Source: Cristatella mucedo
Lineage: Eukaryota; Bryozoa; Phylactolaemata; Cristatellidae
Reading direction: 5' to 3'
Length of the DNA stretch: 64,000 nucleotides
Assembly: GCA_009760855.2 (NCBI GenBank)
Contig: WPIO01000025.1
Location: 481,001-545,000, forward strand
Part shown: one piece after another, positions 1-14,000 of the stretch
How the letters are laid out: every line of letters begins with the position of its first letter
Position numbering within the stretch: position 1 is the first letter of the stretch
The notes under the pieces: generated by a model
Told to the model about the DNA's origin: nothing
The model's input: only the letters and a program-made list of their open reading frames with translations
Databases searched by the model: none
Program-made: the position numbers and the translations under genes

Positions 1-560
1 CCGAAAACAACAGGCTTTACTGTAAACATTGTCAAGTCGCGGATATTGTAATGTGGTCGGTAAAGAGTGCCGTACTCTAGGTGCATAGGAATCGAAGGCA
101 CGATCTCCGCAGGATCTGACTTGGTCAGAGGCACCACTAAATGACCATAGTCAAAAGAGCAGGTGAAGGTCATTGGGGGAAAGGCTCGGGAGTAAGTAGC
201 TTAAACAAAAGAGAGCTGCAGCAAGAGAATGAGCGATTGCCTCGCGATGCGTGGCAGGATGCTGGAATCAGTGAAATCAGCAACTGCAGAGATGCAGATG
301 GAAGAAGTGCTGAAGCGAGGCTGAAGCTTCGTGATTCGTACGAGAGGCACGCTTAGCTGGGACTTTTGCACCACAAGTAAGCATCTTATTGCTCGATGAG
401 GATGCAGAGGAATGGAGACTTTCTTCTGGATTGAAATGATCATGTTGCGAAGGTCATTTTGGTACACGGCACGCAGGTTTTGTGGCAGGGCTGAAGGGGT
501 GATGCTGGCTGAGCCAATTGCGAGGATGAGGCTTTGCAATTTGCCAGTGATCCTTGATCT
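1..560 (-). mobile_element. degenerate CR1/L2-like LINE fragment
   Basis: On the - strand near 440-539 the translation reads LAIGSASITPSALPQNLRAV, resembling the post-RT segment (EIGSASISPVESARNLAV) of the better LINE copies in this window. Positions 60-140 recall the 3' portion. It has many stops and no intact ORF. Confidence 0.5.
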
Positions 561-1149
561 GGGCCTCAGTAATTAATTGCCTGCTATGTAAAGGTAGGCA
601 TGCGAGCATGTTTGTGTAGGTATGTACCGATGTGGAGCTTTTCCTCAGGGGTCCTAGACTAGCTGACCTCATGACTTAGGTCTGGGTTTCTGGGCTTCGG
701 GCACAGAGCAGATATCTCTCCAGCAAAGCAACAGCTTAGTCATCGCAGCTTTGCAGAGTAACGAAGGCAGACCACAATAGTCTTGATGTGGGAGTAAGGA
801 TCACCTAATTTATTGCCTGCAGAGCACACTAAGGCAGGAGGAGGCTGAGACTACTTCAGCAGACAGGCCAGGCATGACGGAGCTAAGCTATGACCAGCCT
901 TGTGGCTCAGAGTTAGTGAGACTATTCGTTGCAAAAAGCCGATTAACCAACGGGACCCACTGAACACGATTTTTTTTCCTTCATCCGTTGAAGAATATAG
1001 TGTTCTTCAATTACATGGCTTTTAAGAGGACGAATGCCAAAATGTGAAGCTTACTAGTTCAACTTGCCAACGGGCTATGAATGAGTTTCACACCGAACGG
1101 CTGCGATCTGTGTTTCTAAGCAGCTTAGGGGATTAAGGGATTAGGGGAT
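561..1149. other. intergenic, weak repeat debris
   Basis: No gene is supported. Positions 830-930 resemble a block that recurs near 3700, 21860 and 42300 (a run about an aggregate of cgaggaggct and a later gacggagcta-like stretch), so they are probably remains of the second LINE family. Confidence 0.4.
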
Positions 1150-1479
1150 TCACGACGACGAACTTTTGGCTCGTCTTTTGGGCATTGTAGAAATTGAACA
1201 TGTTGGGGAAACTGAGGAACACACCCAAAATACCCAGGGGTGTAGTTAAAATGTAACGGGATTGGGAAAATATATCGCAGTTTTGATTTGTGAAAGTGAT
1301 TTTCACAGCTTAGGGTCCCTGCCCACAGCTGTCAGTAAAACCAGTGCTCTGTGTATTGCGTTATTTTCTGTTCATCTCCAGGTCATCAGTCAGTGTCGCT
1401 ATCAGCTCAGTCCTGGCAGCATTGGCTAAAGCTTCTCTTTGGTTGTCTATTATGTGAACAAGTAAAAGTAGGGATGGAC

Positions 1480-1630
1480 TGATTTCAATAGCCACCTATG
1501 TATGGCAGCGTAAGAGCCAAAGTGGCTAGAATTCTGCTTGCAGTAGGCGATAAAGGAGTGCCTGATGCAGGGCTTGAACTCACGACCGGGTCCTGTGGTT
1601 CGAGCAGCCGCCGTGTGGCTAAGACATAGG
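1480..1630 (-). mobile_element. tRNA-derived SINE remnant (shared by both copies)
   Basis: The reverse strand carries a B-box-like GTGAGTTCAAGCCC and a tRNA-like head. The same relic sits at 36020-36170 in copy 2, so it predates the duplication. Confidence 0.5.
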
Positions 1631-1878
1631 AGCAAAAGCTAGCAGTGGTTGATTAAGGATTTCCTGCTGTTGTAGTCGAACGCACAGTTTTGGTGGTCCA
1701 GCAGAGGCACCTTAAGCGTGGCCTAAGTCTGCGGCCAGCTAGGCTCTTGGTAATAGGAAGCGTGCAACATGACTCGCTATGAAGAATTCCATGCTTGTTC
1801 CTAAATACTGCTGTGTTGATCAGTTACCTCACTGGGCAGGGCTTTTAAATCGGTTCTTTTTTGTATCCTTTGAACTAG

Positions 1879-2066
1879 GCCTAGAGACTCCCAGCATGTA
1901 TTCTTCGGCTAAGCCGTTCAAAGGTCAGAAATACAGCAGCCTAAGGAAGAAGTGCCAATCCGAAGGCCAGCTTTTCAAAGATTCTCTGTTTCCAGCGACC
2001 GATGCATCCCTATATCGGTCTGGAAGCAGCACGAAACAAGGTGCAGTGCAGTGGAAGAGGCCCAAG
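1879..2066 (+). CDS. CAPN5: calpain copy 1, first coding exon (CDS from 1896)
   Basis: It encodes residues 1-57, including the family blocks [21 protein letters not shown] and VQWKRPK. It ends in phase 0 at AAG|gtaaga. Upstream, a pyrimidine-rich run followed by CTAG at 1875-1878 looks like a strong acceptor and would leave a 17-nt 5' leader. The transcript therefore probably starts in an unseen upstream exon or receives a spliced leader. The same acceptor is preserved in copy 2. Confidence 0.88.
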
Positions 2067-5000
2067 GTAAGACGTGCCGACTGGTCAAAGGTCAGGAGAG
2101 TCCTTATGTCTCGGAAAGACTTATCTGCATGACATCGTCTTGTCAGGGCTGTTTGTAACGGTACCATCAAAGGCTCTCTCCCATTTTACTAAAGTTCTCT
2201 TTTGCTAGGTTCGCAGTCAGTGCCGTCCCCAGTGATACTGGGAGACCTGGAGCGACAGATGCTGTCCTAAAAAATCTTCCGTGATTTTACGTTGTGTTAT
2301 TACATTACTGCAGGAAGCTGCTTGGTCTACTTCTTTTCATAATTTACAGTCTCCCTCCTTGTCGGCATAATCGGTAGGCAGAATCTAGGATTTTATTTAA
2401 AGCCAATGAGATAGCAGTACCGATGCTTTTATTCCTTTGTGCCTTCCAGCTTGTCGACTCCCACGGGTCAGTACCGGTGCCACAGTCACTCGCCACTCTT
2501 AGGTCCGCTGGAGCATGAATTGACAACTTTTGCACTTGAATGGCTACATTCTCAATTCGATTGACGATAGGAACAACTTAGTAATCACGGGTAAAACTAG
2601 TGTTACTCTGAAATTGGAAAGCCTTGCCCTCAAGATTGCCGAAGCCAGGAAGTCTGCTGCCGTATCTGCACACAATCTGGGTGTAGCTAGATGACCATAC
2701 CAGCTCCACAGTCAAGTCTGTGTACTTTCAGTTGGACACCATTCCTATAATCTGGGCTTGATTAGATAAGGATGTCAGTGCAAAGGTGTCCACACATATC
2801 TGATATCCGTCTTGAATTTATTTAGGGGACTTTTAGGGATTCGGGGACTTTTAAGTCCCTACATTTTTTTTCTCGGTCCTTCATATCCGCTGCCTAATTA
2901 GCCTTAGTAACATACCACCTCCTTGTCCGACCCAAGCCGTTCAGCCTCTAACCAAAGTCAAAGCCGTGGAGACCGTAACTTCAGTTTGTGTGCTCACAAA
3001 GGCCGGACCTCAATCGCGACTGAATTCTAGACATTCCTTGACTTGACAAAGAAGCAAGAAACCCCTACTGTTCCTCATAGCTTTTTTGCCCTCGTGAATT
3101 CTCCATTCCATGCATGCTGACACTGTGCACGCTATCAAAACCAATTGACACGATTTATTTCCAGAATTTATGAAGTGCCTCGAAAGGGGCAAGTTTTCTT
3201 TAGGTACTGTACAATTTTTACTATTACTATTACTACTTATCTTCCTAGCCTCAACAGAGATTGTAGGGTAGGTAACTTTCATAGTCTTGCATATTCCAGT
3301 ATCAAGCTGCTATGGCCTATCGGCAAGGTAATGTAATCTATCTCCGTCTGTAACCATACAACGACTAAGTGGGGGCTATGTTAAAAGAGTTTTTTAGAGC
3401 ACACTCAAAGCCTAAGCTGCTTGTGGTGCGCTTACTGTAGCCAACAGACTTCACCTCACAAAAAAAGAGAAAGTGAAAAGCACAGGTTGAGATGGGAAGC
3501 TCAAGGTCAGATGGGAAGTTACGGAAGTGAGTGAGCAGCCTGGAGCAGGATGTGCCACAGTCGGCAGCAGTAGAACAGATGTCACTGCTTAAGAATCGTG
3601 GAAGTGACTTCCACATTCTTGACCCTGCAGAGCAAAGCGTCCGTCGCCAACTGTTTATAAGAGCAGAATGGAGCAGCTAATTTTTATTGTTCATAGAGGA
3701 CCCGAGGGCACGAGGAGGCAATATGCTGCATCTTTTGCCCATCGTGATTGCACCGGGGCTCTCGAATTCCTTACTTTGGCTACTTTGGCCTGCGACTGTC
3801 TTCGTTGTCATCAAGACTAGTGTAAGCACATGATCTGAACTGCTTATGAGTTACAAGGGTCATTATGTGCTATGATTCCAAGGTAGGGTAGAGATAACAA
3901 ATATACTAGCTGATTTAACAGCCTCTTTTGAATAGCAACAGAAGAGCCTTGACGGCTATCACCACCACTTGCAGTGGCAATACAGAATTACCCACCACAG
4001 AATTCGAACCCACGAATTGGGAAAAAGCAACCACATTACCAAGTGTGCCATCGCGGCTCACCGAGATGTTACATAAAAAAGGAAATTAACATACATACAA
4101 ATATATATGCTGAAACTAATTGCAAGATTAGTGTAAGCACAGAGAAAATACCATCGTTCTATGCAAAGCAAACTTTCAAATTGAAATGCAACTTGTCGAC
4201 GAGTTCATTTACCGTCTTTAATTGATTAGCCCAGCAAATACTTTGCTTTTAAATTTCAAATGAGATCCACAGCCTCTTAGGCTGTAAGTGGCACAGGACT
4301 ACTTAGATGATACTGAGGCACAAACTCTGGTAGCTTGTTGGCCATTGATGACCGAACAGTGATAGCAGCCTGCAGAGCAGAGGTGGTTCTTGTATAAGAC
4401 TTCCCGTAAACGTTGCCAAGATCAGCTGTGTAAGATCCCTCAATGAATTTTCAAGTTTTTTATTGAGCTAAGTAGCTCCTTTGCTCTGGTACTAACCAGA
4501 TAGTTCGTCATTCAACCTTCGCGAATAGTTGGTGAGTGCTAGCATGCTGTATCTCTACTTTATGTTAATCTGTCCAGACGGCTTTCAAGTGTTTTCCATA
4601 GATTAAGTAGGACCTTCAAACCTTCCTAACCTGAATATGGTTATAACAGCAAGTATTGTCATTATTATTATTGTTGTTTAGACTAATGTTTTCCATCTGC
4701 ACTTGCCGCCTGCATGCAATAAATGACATCCTCGGCACATATAAAGCTCAGATCATTGTTTATATTTGTTATTTTTTGTTATCCACAGCTTTTTTGTTAT
4801 CCAGTGACTGTGCAGTGAAGACTGTTTTCGAAACCATAAGGCTACCGTAATGTTTCATTGTAAATAGTTTCATAATTTTGATCTATCATGTTCTTGGCGA
4901 TTCTGCTTTTTGCAGCCGTTTAGCATGGCAAGCTTAGTGTTCAAGCATTTTGCATTAGCCAGACACCTTAGTTAGTCAGGCACGTTAGCTATGCGAGAGT

Positions 5001-8000
5001 TGCTAATTATCCCCTCATTAAGAACTAGGCACAGACCGGACGTAGTCCGGACAATGATGTTAGAGTAGATGTCGATGTCAATTTAGACTAGATGTAGTGC
5101 GGTTAGAAGGCCGTCTTGTGGTGAAGCATTTTTTTAGTGTCCATGTTACCAGTTGGTATCGAGTGATAGCATACGATGAGCCCAAGTCTCACTGTTTAAA
5201 AGCAGCCAAACATGTTCTGCTGATTCAGGAGATATGCGAGGACCCTCGGCTTTTCGTAGGAGGTACCAGTGTGGGTGATGTGGAACAGGGTCGCCTCGGC
5301 AACTGCTGGCTGGTTGCTGCCACAGCTTGCATCGCTAGTCACAAGTCATCGTGGAAAAAGGTAAGGTTACTTCTATAAGCTCTGCTTAATCTCATTTGTT
5401 CGCCTGGTAATATTGCTGCTACAATATATACTGTAAACTCTAGGTAAGGGCATGACTTATAGGTACACCAACAGCTGGCAAGGGTTTGCTACCTATCATA
5501 TGGCTCCCACAGAGTCGATGGGCTTTGCCGACGCATACTTTTTAAGGTTGCCGAACCTTTTGAAGGATGAATCAACATTGACCTCTCTTGGTTCCTCTTC
5601 TGGTTCATAACAGTGGGACAGATCGATAGCCTCATTCGGTATCCCATGCACCTCGCTGTCGCATTGTGCTCTTCTTTTAATTTATATACTGAGCAAAGAT
5701 CCGCCCAGACTTCCGTGCTGGTATCTTTTGCCGAAAGGCAGTAGTTTATCGTCTGATTAATTAAGAGTTACAATCCAGTCATTGGGCTGTTTTTCGGTGG
5801 CAATCAGAAGCTGTATTGTTCAAGAGAGTAGAAAGATAAGAAAACCTTAGCTGTAGTAGCTGTAATGTTGTAGCTGTCATTTTGTGTATCGATTGAGATA
5901 CCACACATGCCTACATGTATCCGACAACTTCGAAATAAGGAATACCACTAGTCTTATCACCATTGGAGTACCAAGGCTTGTATTTCCATTTTCAGGTCCT
6001 CATTTAATAAGGTACACTATTGTGGTAGCTACATTTTAACCTAGCCACATTTGCTGTCTGCATTGCTCACAAGCCACTTGCCTGGGTTTATTTTCAAGCC
6101 TGTCTGTACCGGAAAGCGCCGTGATAGTCATGCAGATGTTCTCACTGCCCTCCCCTAATTAGTAGCCTTATAATTAGCATAATGGCAGAGAGGCCAAGCA
6201 TCTCATGTACATGTGAATCACAAAAACCACCCACCTCATGCTGTCAGCTTGGGATCAAGGCCGGATGTAGAGGTGTATGTCTGAAACTGGTGTTCATGTG
6301 TAGGTTTGCCCCACGACAACCCAGGAGGTAAGATACTCGCTGCTCTTAACGACCGAAGTCGTGGGTTCCATTCCTGCAGTGTGCGATCATTTCTTGTCCA
6401 CGGCAAGCAGTGGTGATAGCCGTTAAGGCTCTTCTACCACTATAGAATCGAGGCTGTTAAATATGCTAATATTATTATATTATTATTACTCTTTTCGTTT
6501 GTTGTAAGTTATCCTCTTTAGGCTGTGCGTGGATTGGTTTGAAAACTAGACCTAATATGTGATTCATTCTTAAAGTTGGCATGCTGCAACCATATCTTGC
6601 TTGGATGGGACCAATATTGTGTAAGATTTATCATTTCTTACCATCTATTCATATTTCTGTATTCCAGATAATCCCTAATTCCGATGACCAAGAGTGGGAC
6701 CCAAAAACCCCCGAAAAGTATTGCGGCATTTTCTGCTTTCGTTTCTACCATCATGGCGACTGGGTCGATGTGGTCATCGACGATCTGCTGCCCACGATCG
6801 GTGGCAAGCTCATATACATGCATTCGCAGACGCCTAACGAATTCTGGAGTGCGCTGCTGGAGAAAGCCTATGCTAAGTACGTGCATTCTTCTTTGGTTAC
6901 TTCCTATGTTGTAGGTGCTGTACTTGAATTTCAAGACTGCTGATTTAACGTCAGTCACCGTTCTCATTGTGATATCCATTTGTTTTGGTTTATGCGTGCA
7001 CGCCTGTTCATTTTGTAGCATCCTTTCAGAGTTTTCTTTCTAAATTGGATGTAAGTAACTAACTTTCTCTTTACGAAATTTATCTGAAAGCTTAAGTAAT
7101 GCCTATCTTGCCTTGCTTGCTTAACTAGACGGTCGAAATGTGTTTGATGTTCCAGTATATGGGCAGATCGATTACAATTTTATACCAAAACTTAAAATCT
7201 AGCAAGGACGTCTAGTAATATTTTTAGAGCAGACCACTCCAGAATCAGCAACCGCTGCTGCGAGTGTCTGATGGCCTACTCAGGGATGCAGCCTAAACTA
7301 AAGTCTCTCTGCTAGTTCCGCTGGATCTCACGACAGAATGGGGTGCCATTGATCTCTAATTCTTTTCGAGGGCCTATCATCTTACCTGGGCATCCACTGG
7401 CACTGGACTGCAATAGTTTAGGTCATATCTTAGTGAGAGATTTCAGAGGATTAAAGTCCAGTGAGACTTAAAGTCTGGGGTACCATTCATTCGAAAATTC
7501 ATTCCCGAAACTGCCGATATGATCGCCAAGCACTACCTAGGTTTTTGTTTTTACGTAGGTGACGCACAGCCCATGCTTAGATTACCACATTTCTTCCTTT
7601 CAGCGCGCCGAACTCTCTATTATCATACTTTGCAGTACGCGTTGCTGAAATTCACAATTGGATGGCAGCAACACTTCTCAAGTTATATGACTGTAAAACT
7701 AACTTAATAGAGGAAAACCTAGTGCTACTCAGAAGTTGGAGGTTTTAGCCTTCAAAATGGGCTTCAAAATGCTTAGCTAAGGAAACCACTGCCAAGATGG
7801 GCATACATTTGTGAGTTTTTTCTAGAGCTATGCGACTCACTACACTCAGGTCTTCGTGCCCATGTAATAAGATGCTTACATTTGATACTAACCTCTGCAG
7901 CCGTACTTGTCTGTCACGAACGCTGCCGCAGCCATATGGTACCACTTCTAACCAATTGCACGGGTCCCTTATGCAGCGTATTGACTTTGAAATTTTTCAC

Positions 8001-11000
8001 TCAATTCTCTTGCTCTAGCCTAAATAACTGAATTGTTTACTCCGTATGCTTTTCGTAGTAACTGAATTGTTTACTCCGTATGCTTTCCATCGTAGCACCA
8101 GCTCTTCTGAATCGAGTCTGTTAACCAACGTCAAATGATTTAGAGAGCAAGATTTTAGTGGGCATGCTATCAAAGCTTGGAGCTCACTACCGATTGACTT
8201 CTCAATATCTGTTGACTTGATGTTATATGTTATTTAAAAAGAAGCTAAAACCCCACTTGTTCGTCATAGTATTTGCTCCATACGTATAAATTGTCATTCA
8301 ATTGATATAACTCTGTGTTTAGCTTTTCACAAACGAAATATTTATTTCTTGTTCACTTTTGGTCGATCTCGATTTCTAATAATCGAACTGTTGCTGCATC
8401 AACAAGACAGGAATTTAGTTTTAAAAAGCTTAAACTTATTGCATATGCTGACTGATTAAAAAATTTGATGTCTTCTGAACGAATGACGAGGAAGTTCTCA
8501 TTAGCAGAAAGGTCTGATTCAATAGAGGTATTGTGAAAAATGCACCCTGGTGATCAAGAACGGAATTCCATATGAATGTACAAAGAGCATGGTCTTTAAA
8601 AAGTGAGATTTAATGGTCGCATGGCTCGGACTAGACTCCATTGTTTTAATCTATGATTCAAACAAGGTCATGGTATCGTCTTTTGAGTCATCCAAGATAC
8701 GCAGCATCCCCAGACGGATAAATACTATTCAAATCTAGAGAAAAGTTGAAGAGGAGTCCCCCAAAACTGCGTTCTCTGTCATTCTTGCTATGGATTCCGT
8801 TGGTTTTTCGGCGAAGTGCTGATTCATCAAATGGTCTGTGCACTTTACCATCCAGCTGCTGGGTTTGAGTCTTTCAGCAGCAGTTTTTTGTTGGTCTGCA
8901 GGAGCCAGCCGACCCAGGGCTCCCTCTTTCGACTGAAAGAGTGTGTCAAGTGGCTGGGCTGACTGACACGCTCTTGACAAGCTCAAGGTGTGGTTACCTT
9001 GGGCGTTTTAGTGGCTGCTCTCAAATTAGAGTGAAAGCCCTGCTAAGATTTTATGTTGCTATATAAACGAACCTGCTAAATCGGCTGATATTTTAATTCT
9101 TTTCATTGATGCTTTTACGAGTCTACAGAATGACTACTGCAGCATTTTTGGAAGAGCTGTTGCTTTAATCGTGCTTCCCCAGTTGTCCACCTGAATTTTC
9201 CCGATTTTTCAGTGATTAAGCCACATTGCTGGGATGGTATTGGCTCAAATTTGAGAATTTAAGATGGGAATTAGTTAGAAAATCTCAGTGCATTATTTAA
9301 CTTATCTCGGAGACAGAAATGGCATATCCGCACTGTTACAAAGATTTCGGTTTCCTGAGAAGTACATTTGAGGAAAGTGACAAATGTACATGCTCGAAAA
9401 ATTTGCTCCATCATTCGTCTTCGTCATCTGAAGTATCCAAATTTCAATTAACCAGAGAGGATGCTACTTGTCACTCAGGGAAAACAATTGTATGAGACGA
9501 CCTTATGGCTCAATAGGTAAGGCGGTTGCCTTTCACGACCTCGGCGCCCGAGATCGTGGGTTCAAATCCTGCGGTGGGCAATGCTGTATTGCTGCTGCAA
9601 GCAGTGGTAGTAGCCTTTAAGGCTGTTCTGTCGCTATACAAAGAGAGGCCGTTAAATCAGCTAGTACTCATCATCTGACTAGGCTAAATTAGGCAGACAT
9701 TATTTAACCGCATTGATGACGTGCAAGGAGTAATAATAATAATAATAATACATTTGTATAGCCCCCTGATAACTTAATCCTTTTCTAGGAACTTAACATT
9801 TGCTACAACACAATAGATAGAAAATAGGTCGCCTTTCGATATTTCTAATTTGACCCGACCTTGGGCACTCCTCTTTTGTCATTACTTTGTTTGACCGTGG
9901 TAGTCTCTGTTGGGCATATGCTCGTGCTTGTTGAGTCAGTCACCGCTTGATGCAAATCTCTGCCTGAAGAAAATTAACTGGCACTATCGTCACTGGCGCA
10001 AGCTACGAACTATTGCTGAATTGTTTCATTGTGCAGGGTGTTTGGATGCTACGAAGAGCTTGACGGCGGAGGGCTGGAAGAAGCCCTGGTGGACTTCACA
10101 GGCGGTATCGCCGAATCGATTGGAATACGCGATGAGGGATATGATGCTGAGGACGTCAAGCGCCACGATCTTTTCGAGTTGCTTACGGAAGAGATAAAGA
10201 ATAAATCGCTCATGGCTGCAGCTATACCGGTAATTTGCTGGTAATACTTTCTGGCAGCGAGAGCTGTGACATATAAGTGCCCTATAAGCCTGATGAATGC
10301 ACAACTGAAGCAAAATGGCTCTTCTGTATGGGGCTTCTTCTTGTTTACAGGCCACTGGCGCAGAAGACATGGAGGCTTCAACACCAGAAGGTCTTGTCAA
10401 AGGTCATGCTTATAGTATTACTAATGTTAAGGCAGTTGCACTTGCTGGCTCGGGTTTCCTCAGCTTGTTTCGCAAGGAACACCTTCCTATGGTGAAGTTA
10501 AGGAATCCGTGGGGTCGATTTGAATGGAAAGGTGCATTCAGCGATGCTTCGACAGAATGGAATAAGGTTAGCAAGGCAGAGAGACGCAAGCTGGGAGTTG
10601 ATGTCGAAGACGACGGTGAGTTCTGGTAAGTTTCTACTTCAAGCTGATCTTCTTTGAATTTTAGCATGCGATGTTCAGTAGCATACGGCTCAAGGTTCAT
10701 GAAGATTAATCCCGTGTTTTCATGTTTCCTTACACTATGTTGGGGTATGTGAAAATATAAGATTATTATAAGAACAATACTAATGATACATTTATGTAGC
10801 ACCTTCAGAGAACTTAATCGTGCTCTCTCCCTCTCTCTCTCGCTAGGCACTTTATGTATGCTTCCAAGGAAGCATAACTATAGCGGTAGCATGGTAGCAT
10901 TGTACTAAGCATGGTAGTGGTAGCATTAGTGGTTGCATGTACTGTGTCAGAATGCATAATATGTTCAGTTGTAACATGCACAGTGTCAGCACACAAACTC

Positions 11001-14000
11001 GCAATGGGTACATCACAAGGTAACCAAGACCTGCTACTTTGAGGCTATAGATTAGTTCTACTCTGGGCAGCTTGCTGCTGTTGGTGGAACTTGTGACAAG
11101 AGATTCGCAATACTGCTTTGATGGTGCTGCAAACGGCTTTAAATTGATGGAGAATGACGTACAATTCACCCTACCACAAGTTTTTACAGGCCTTTCGGCT
11201 GCAACTTTTACCAAGATAGAGAACTACCAGCCAACTATTAGCTTCAAGTGAAAATGCGCGCCCTAAACTAGCCCTGTGCAGTGACGGAATGTGATTTTAA
11301 AGCTAGCGAGTCTGCCGTAGATTCTGCTTAGGCAATTCGGACCTTTCAGTGCTAGCCCGAGTATATGGCATGAGCTACTGACCTGATGACCCTCTAGTGT
11401 GCTAATGCCTCTGGTCAGTTAAAGAGCAAACAATGAAGACAAACCTAAGGGTCCATTCTCTGGTCCACATCGTACAACTTACTGCCGGTTCCCAGGGCCT
11501 TCTATTAGCTATGTTGCAAAAACAAGGGCTTCCCTAGATGAACGGATGTATACTTCCGTGATGCACATGCTTGGATGGGGTAGGCAAAGTTTTGCGAATT
11601 AATTAACATTTTATATTTCAATGCACAATACAATGCCAACCCCAGCACGTTGCAAATCCTGGCCAAGGCATAATCTCCTTCTGCGAATGGTGCCTTGCTG
11701 TCCAGTATTGACATGATCATTTCACTTACCAGGAACACCAGCAAGATGCAGCCACCTGAAGCTGGCGTTGTCGCACTTAGGTTGACCTGCTACGGCATTC
11801 AATTGCTAGAAGGTGTATGGTTCATCGCTACTTCCCAAGTCAAAATCACCCCTGAACCGCTTACCAGCTAGTCATAAACTTGCACACATAATATTAGATT
11901 TAAACTGCTAAGGATAAGACTAGGCTGCTGATAGGCAGCTCAGTCTTATCTTTACCTTTAGTAGTTTGGTATTTGTAGATCGGTAATAGATCTGTATTTG
12001 GGCTGCCTATCAGCAGCCCAATACCGATCAACAGCATGCCGTTTTTTAACACACACTCATGGATATCATTTTGGGGCACGACTGTACTCCAGACTGTGCA
12101 TTAGTGTTAGCACAACTTGCAGACCTTACTAAGCGAAGTGCGATCCTTCATTTTAAAGTAATGGCCGGCTGATGTAACAAAGTCATTTACGTAGCCACTG
12201 AAGAGCCTGGGCGGCTGTCACCCCCATTACAGTGGGCAGTGAAGGATTGCCTTCTGAAGGACCAAACCACGACCTGGGTCATTAGGGGAACCACCACTGG
12301 GCTAGGACTCAGAGAAGCAATTTAGAAGTTTATCGGTCTTTGTCAATCAATACTCTATTGCCAGACTGCTCATTAGCAGAACAGATCAAAGGATGCAGTC
12401 TTGTAAAGTGACAAGCATTTTTCTTTATCTACGGTCATAGGGATTGACACCCAAGGATACTTCAGCAGGCTGCTGAGGCCATGCCCCACTCACTGCACAA
12501 TACCATACCCACCGTGTTCATTCTCGAGTTAGACTCATACTGGCATGCCTATATTTAGTGCCCATTAAAATCGTTATTGGCTCGATTCATCAATTACTAG
12601 TTATGCTATTCCGAAACTCCGTGCAGGTATGACGGAGCATCAGTAGTGCTACGTGATAGCTAGACACATAAGAAAACAAACGCAAAACCAACTAACAAAC
12701 AAAGGTCCGGTGACACTTCTCAATTTATATGCTGTTTAGAAGTTATGCATGCATGCACCAGAGAAGATTATTATGCATTGATTCGCTCCCCTCGACATAA
12801 ATGTTCCTGCCGGTCCAGAAAGGTTCCTGCACAATTGAGATTATAAATACAGGGAAGATGAAAAAAGAAGGTCCACTTAATTTCCTCAGTTCTCTAACAG
12901 CTTGTGTTTATTTTTAATTTAGGATGCTGTTTGATGATTTCTGCAAGCACTTCGTGCAGTTGACAGTGTGCAGGGTTCTAAACACATCTTGGCTGTCTGT
13001 CAGTAAGACATATACAGAAAGTAGATTTCGTGATGAATGGAAAACACCGTCAAGAGCTGGAGGCTGCGTGAATAATAAGACGAGCTACCTGCAGAACCCC
13101 CAGGTAAGAATACAGTATTGCTGTGGTATAATTTTTGTAAGTATGTTTTGTCGTTCTCTCTAATGTTCTCTAAATTATCTCCTGCATCTAATGCTTAAAC
13201 CTGTGCAGTGGCCAGTATAGCATACTATAGAGAAATCTCCGAGGTAAAGTTCTAGTAAAGTAAAATGTTCTCAGCAGGTGAATATTTTGTGTTTTTTGGA
13301 GCACGGTCTCGTCTGATCATGTTTCTTGGATATTAAGACCCGTATGCACGTGACGTGCATGACTTCTATTGTAGAATTTAAGGCACCAGTGCAAAATTTA
13401 CAAATCGTGGTGTTTGAAACACGGTAGGCTGTATTAATTGGTTGTGTGACTTTACAGCTGTTTCTCTGGCCAATGTGAGGTTAGTATTTTTTCTACTAAC
13501 GAAACCATTTGACAATGAAAGCGATGCATTGTTAAGCAAATGACATTTCAAAATGTAAACACCGAGCATAATGTCTGATAACCAAGCTGAATGTTAGCCA
13601 ATACTTACGACATGATTGAGTATTATCATGAAATGACATGTCTTGACGCGAATGCTATTATAACGGTTAGCAGCACCAAAGAGTGTGCCCAGTCAATCAT
13701 CAATCCAGCACAATAGAGGAGTCAGAAGGCTTGCTTGCATACCGAGAAGTGGTAAGCCGATGCTTGCTCTACTCAATGACGTATACGACCTGCTTAATAT
13801 TGAAGCTGGAGTTGGGCCCCTCATGTTCGACTTTGACTAAAGTGAAACTTGCCATATGGCAGCAGACGTTGCCCTGTTGATAGCATTGCTCCATGTCAGC
13901 TGACTCACCGATCTCAACATGCTACACGTAACCTATGATAAGTTATTTAATTACTGTCTTTTGAAAGGGTATCCATGAAAGGCAAGTAAATATACCAAGG

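Noticed and set aside
1779-1895. Upstream ATG at 1779 as the calpain start, with a 39-residue extension
   Set aside because: The extension does not resemble calpain N-termini, a good splice acceptor interrupts it at 1878, and copy 2 has stops in the same stretch.
6638-7021. 127-codon open frame on the - strand
   Set aside because: Antisense shadow of calpain exon 3.
9500-9570. Functional tRNA gene
   Set aside because: A and B boxes are present, but there is no acceptor-stem closure and the sequence continues into a repeated SINE body.
10410-10850. 146-codon open frame on the - strand
   Set aside because: It is antisense to calpain exon 5 and the following intron, a shadow of a real exon.
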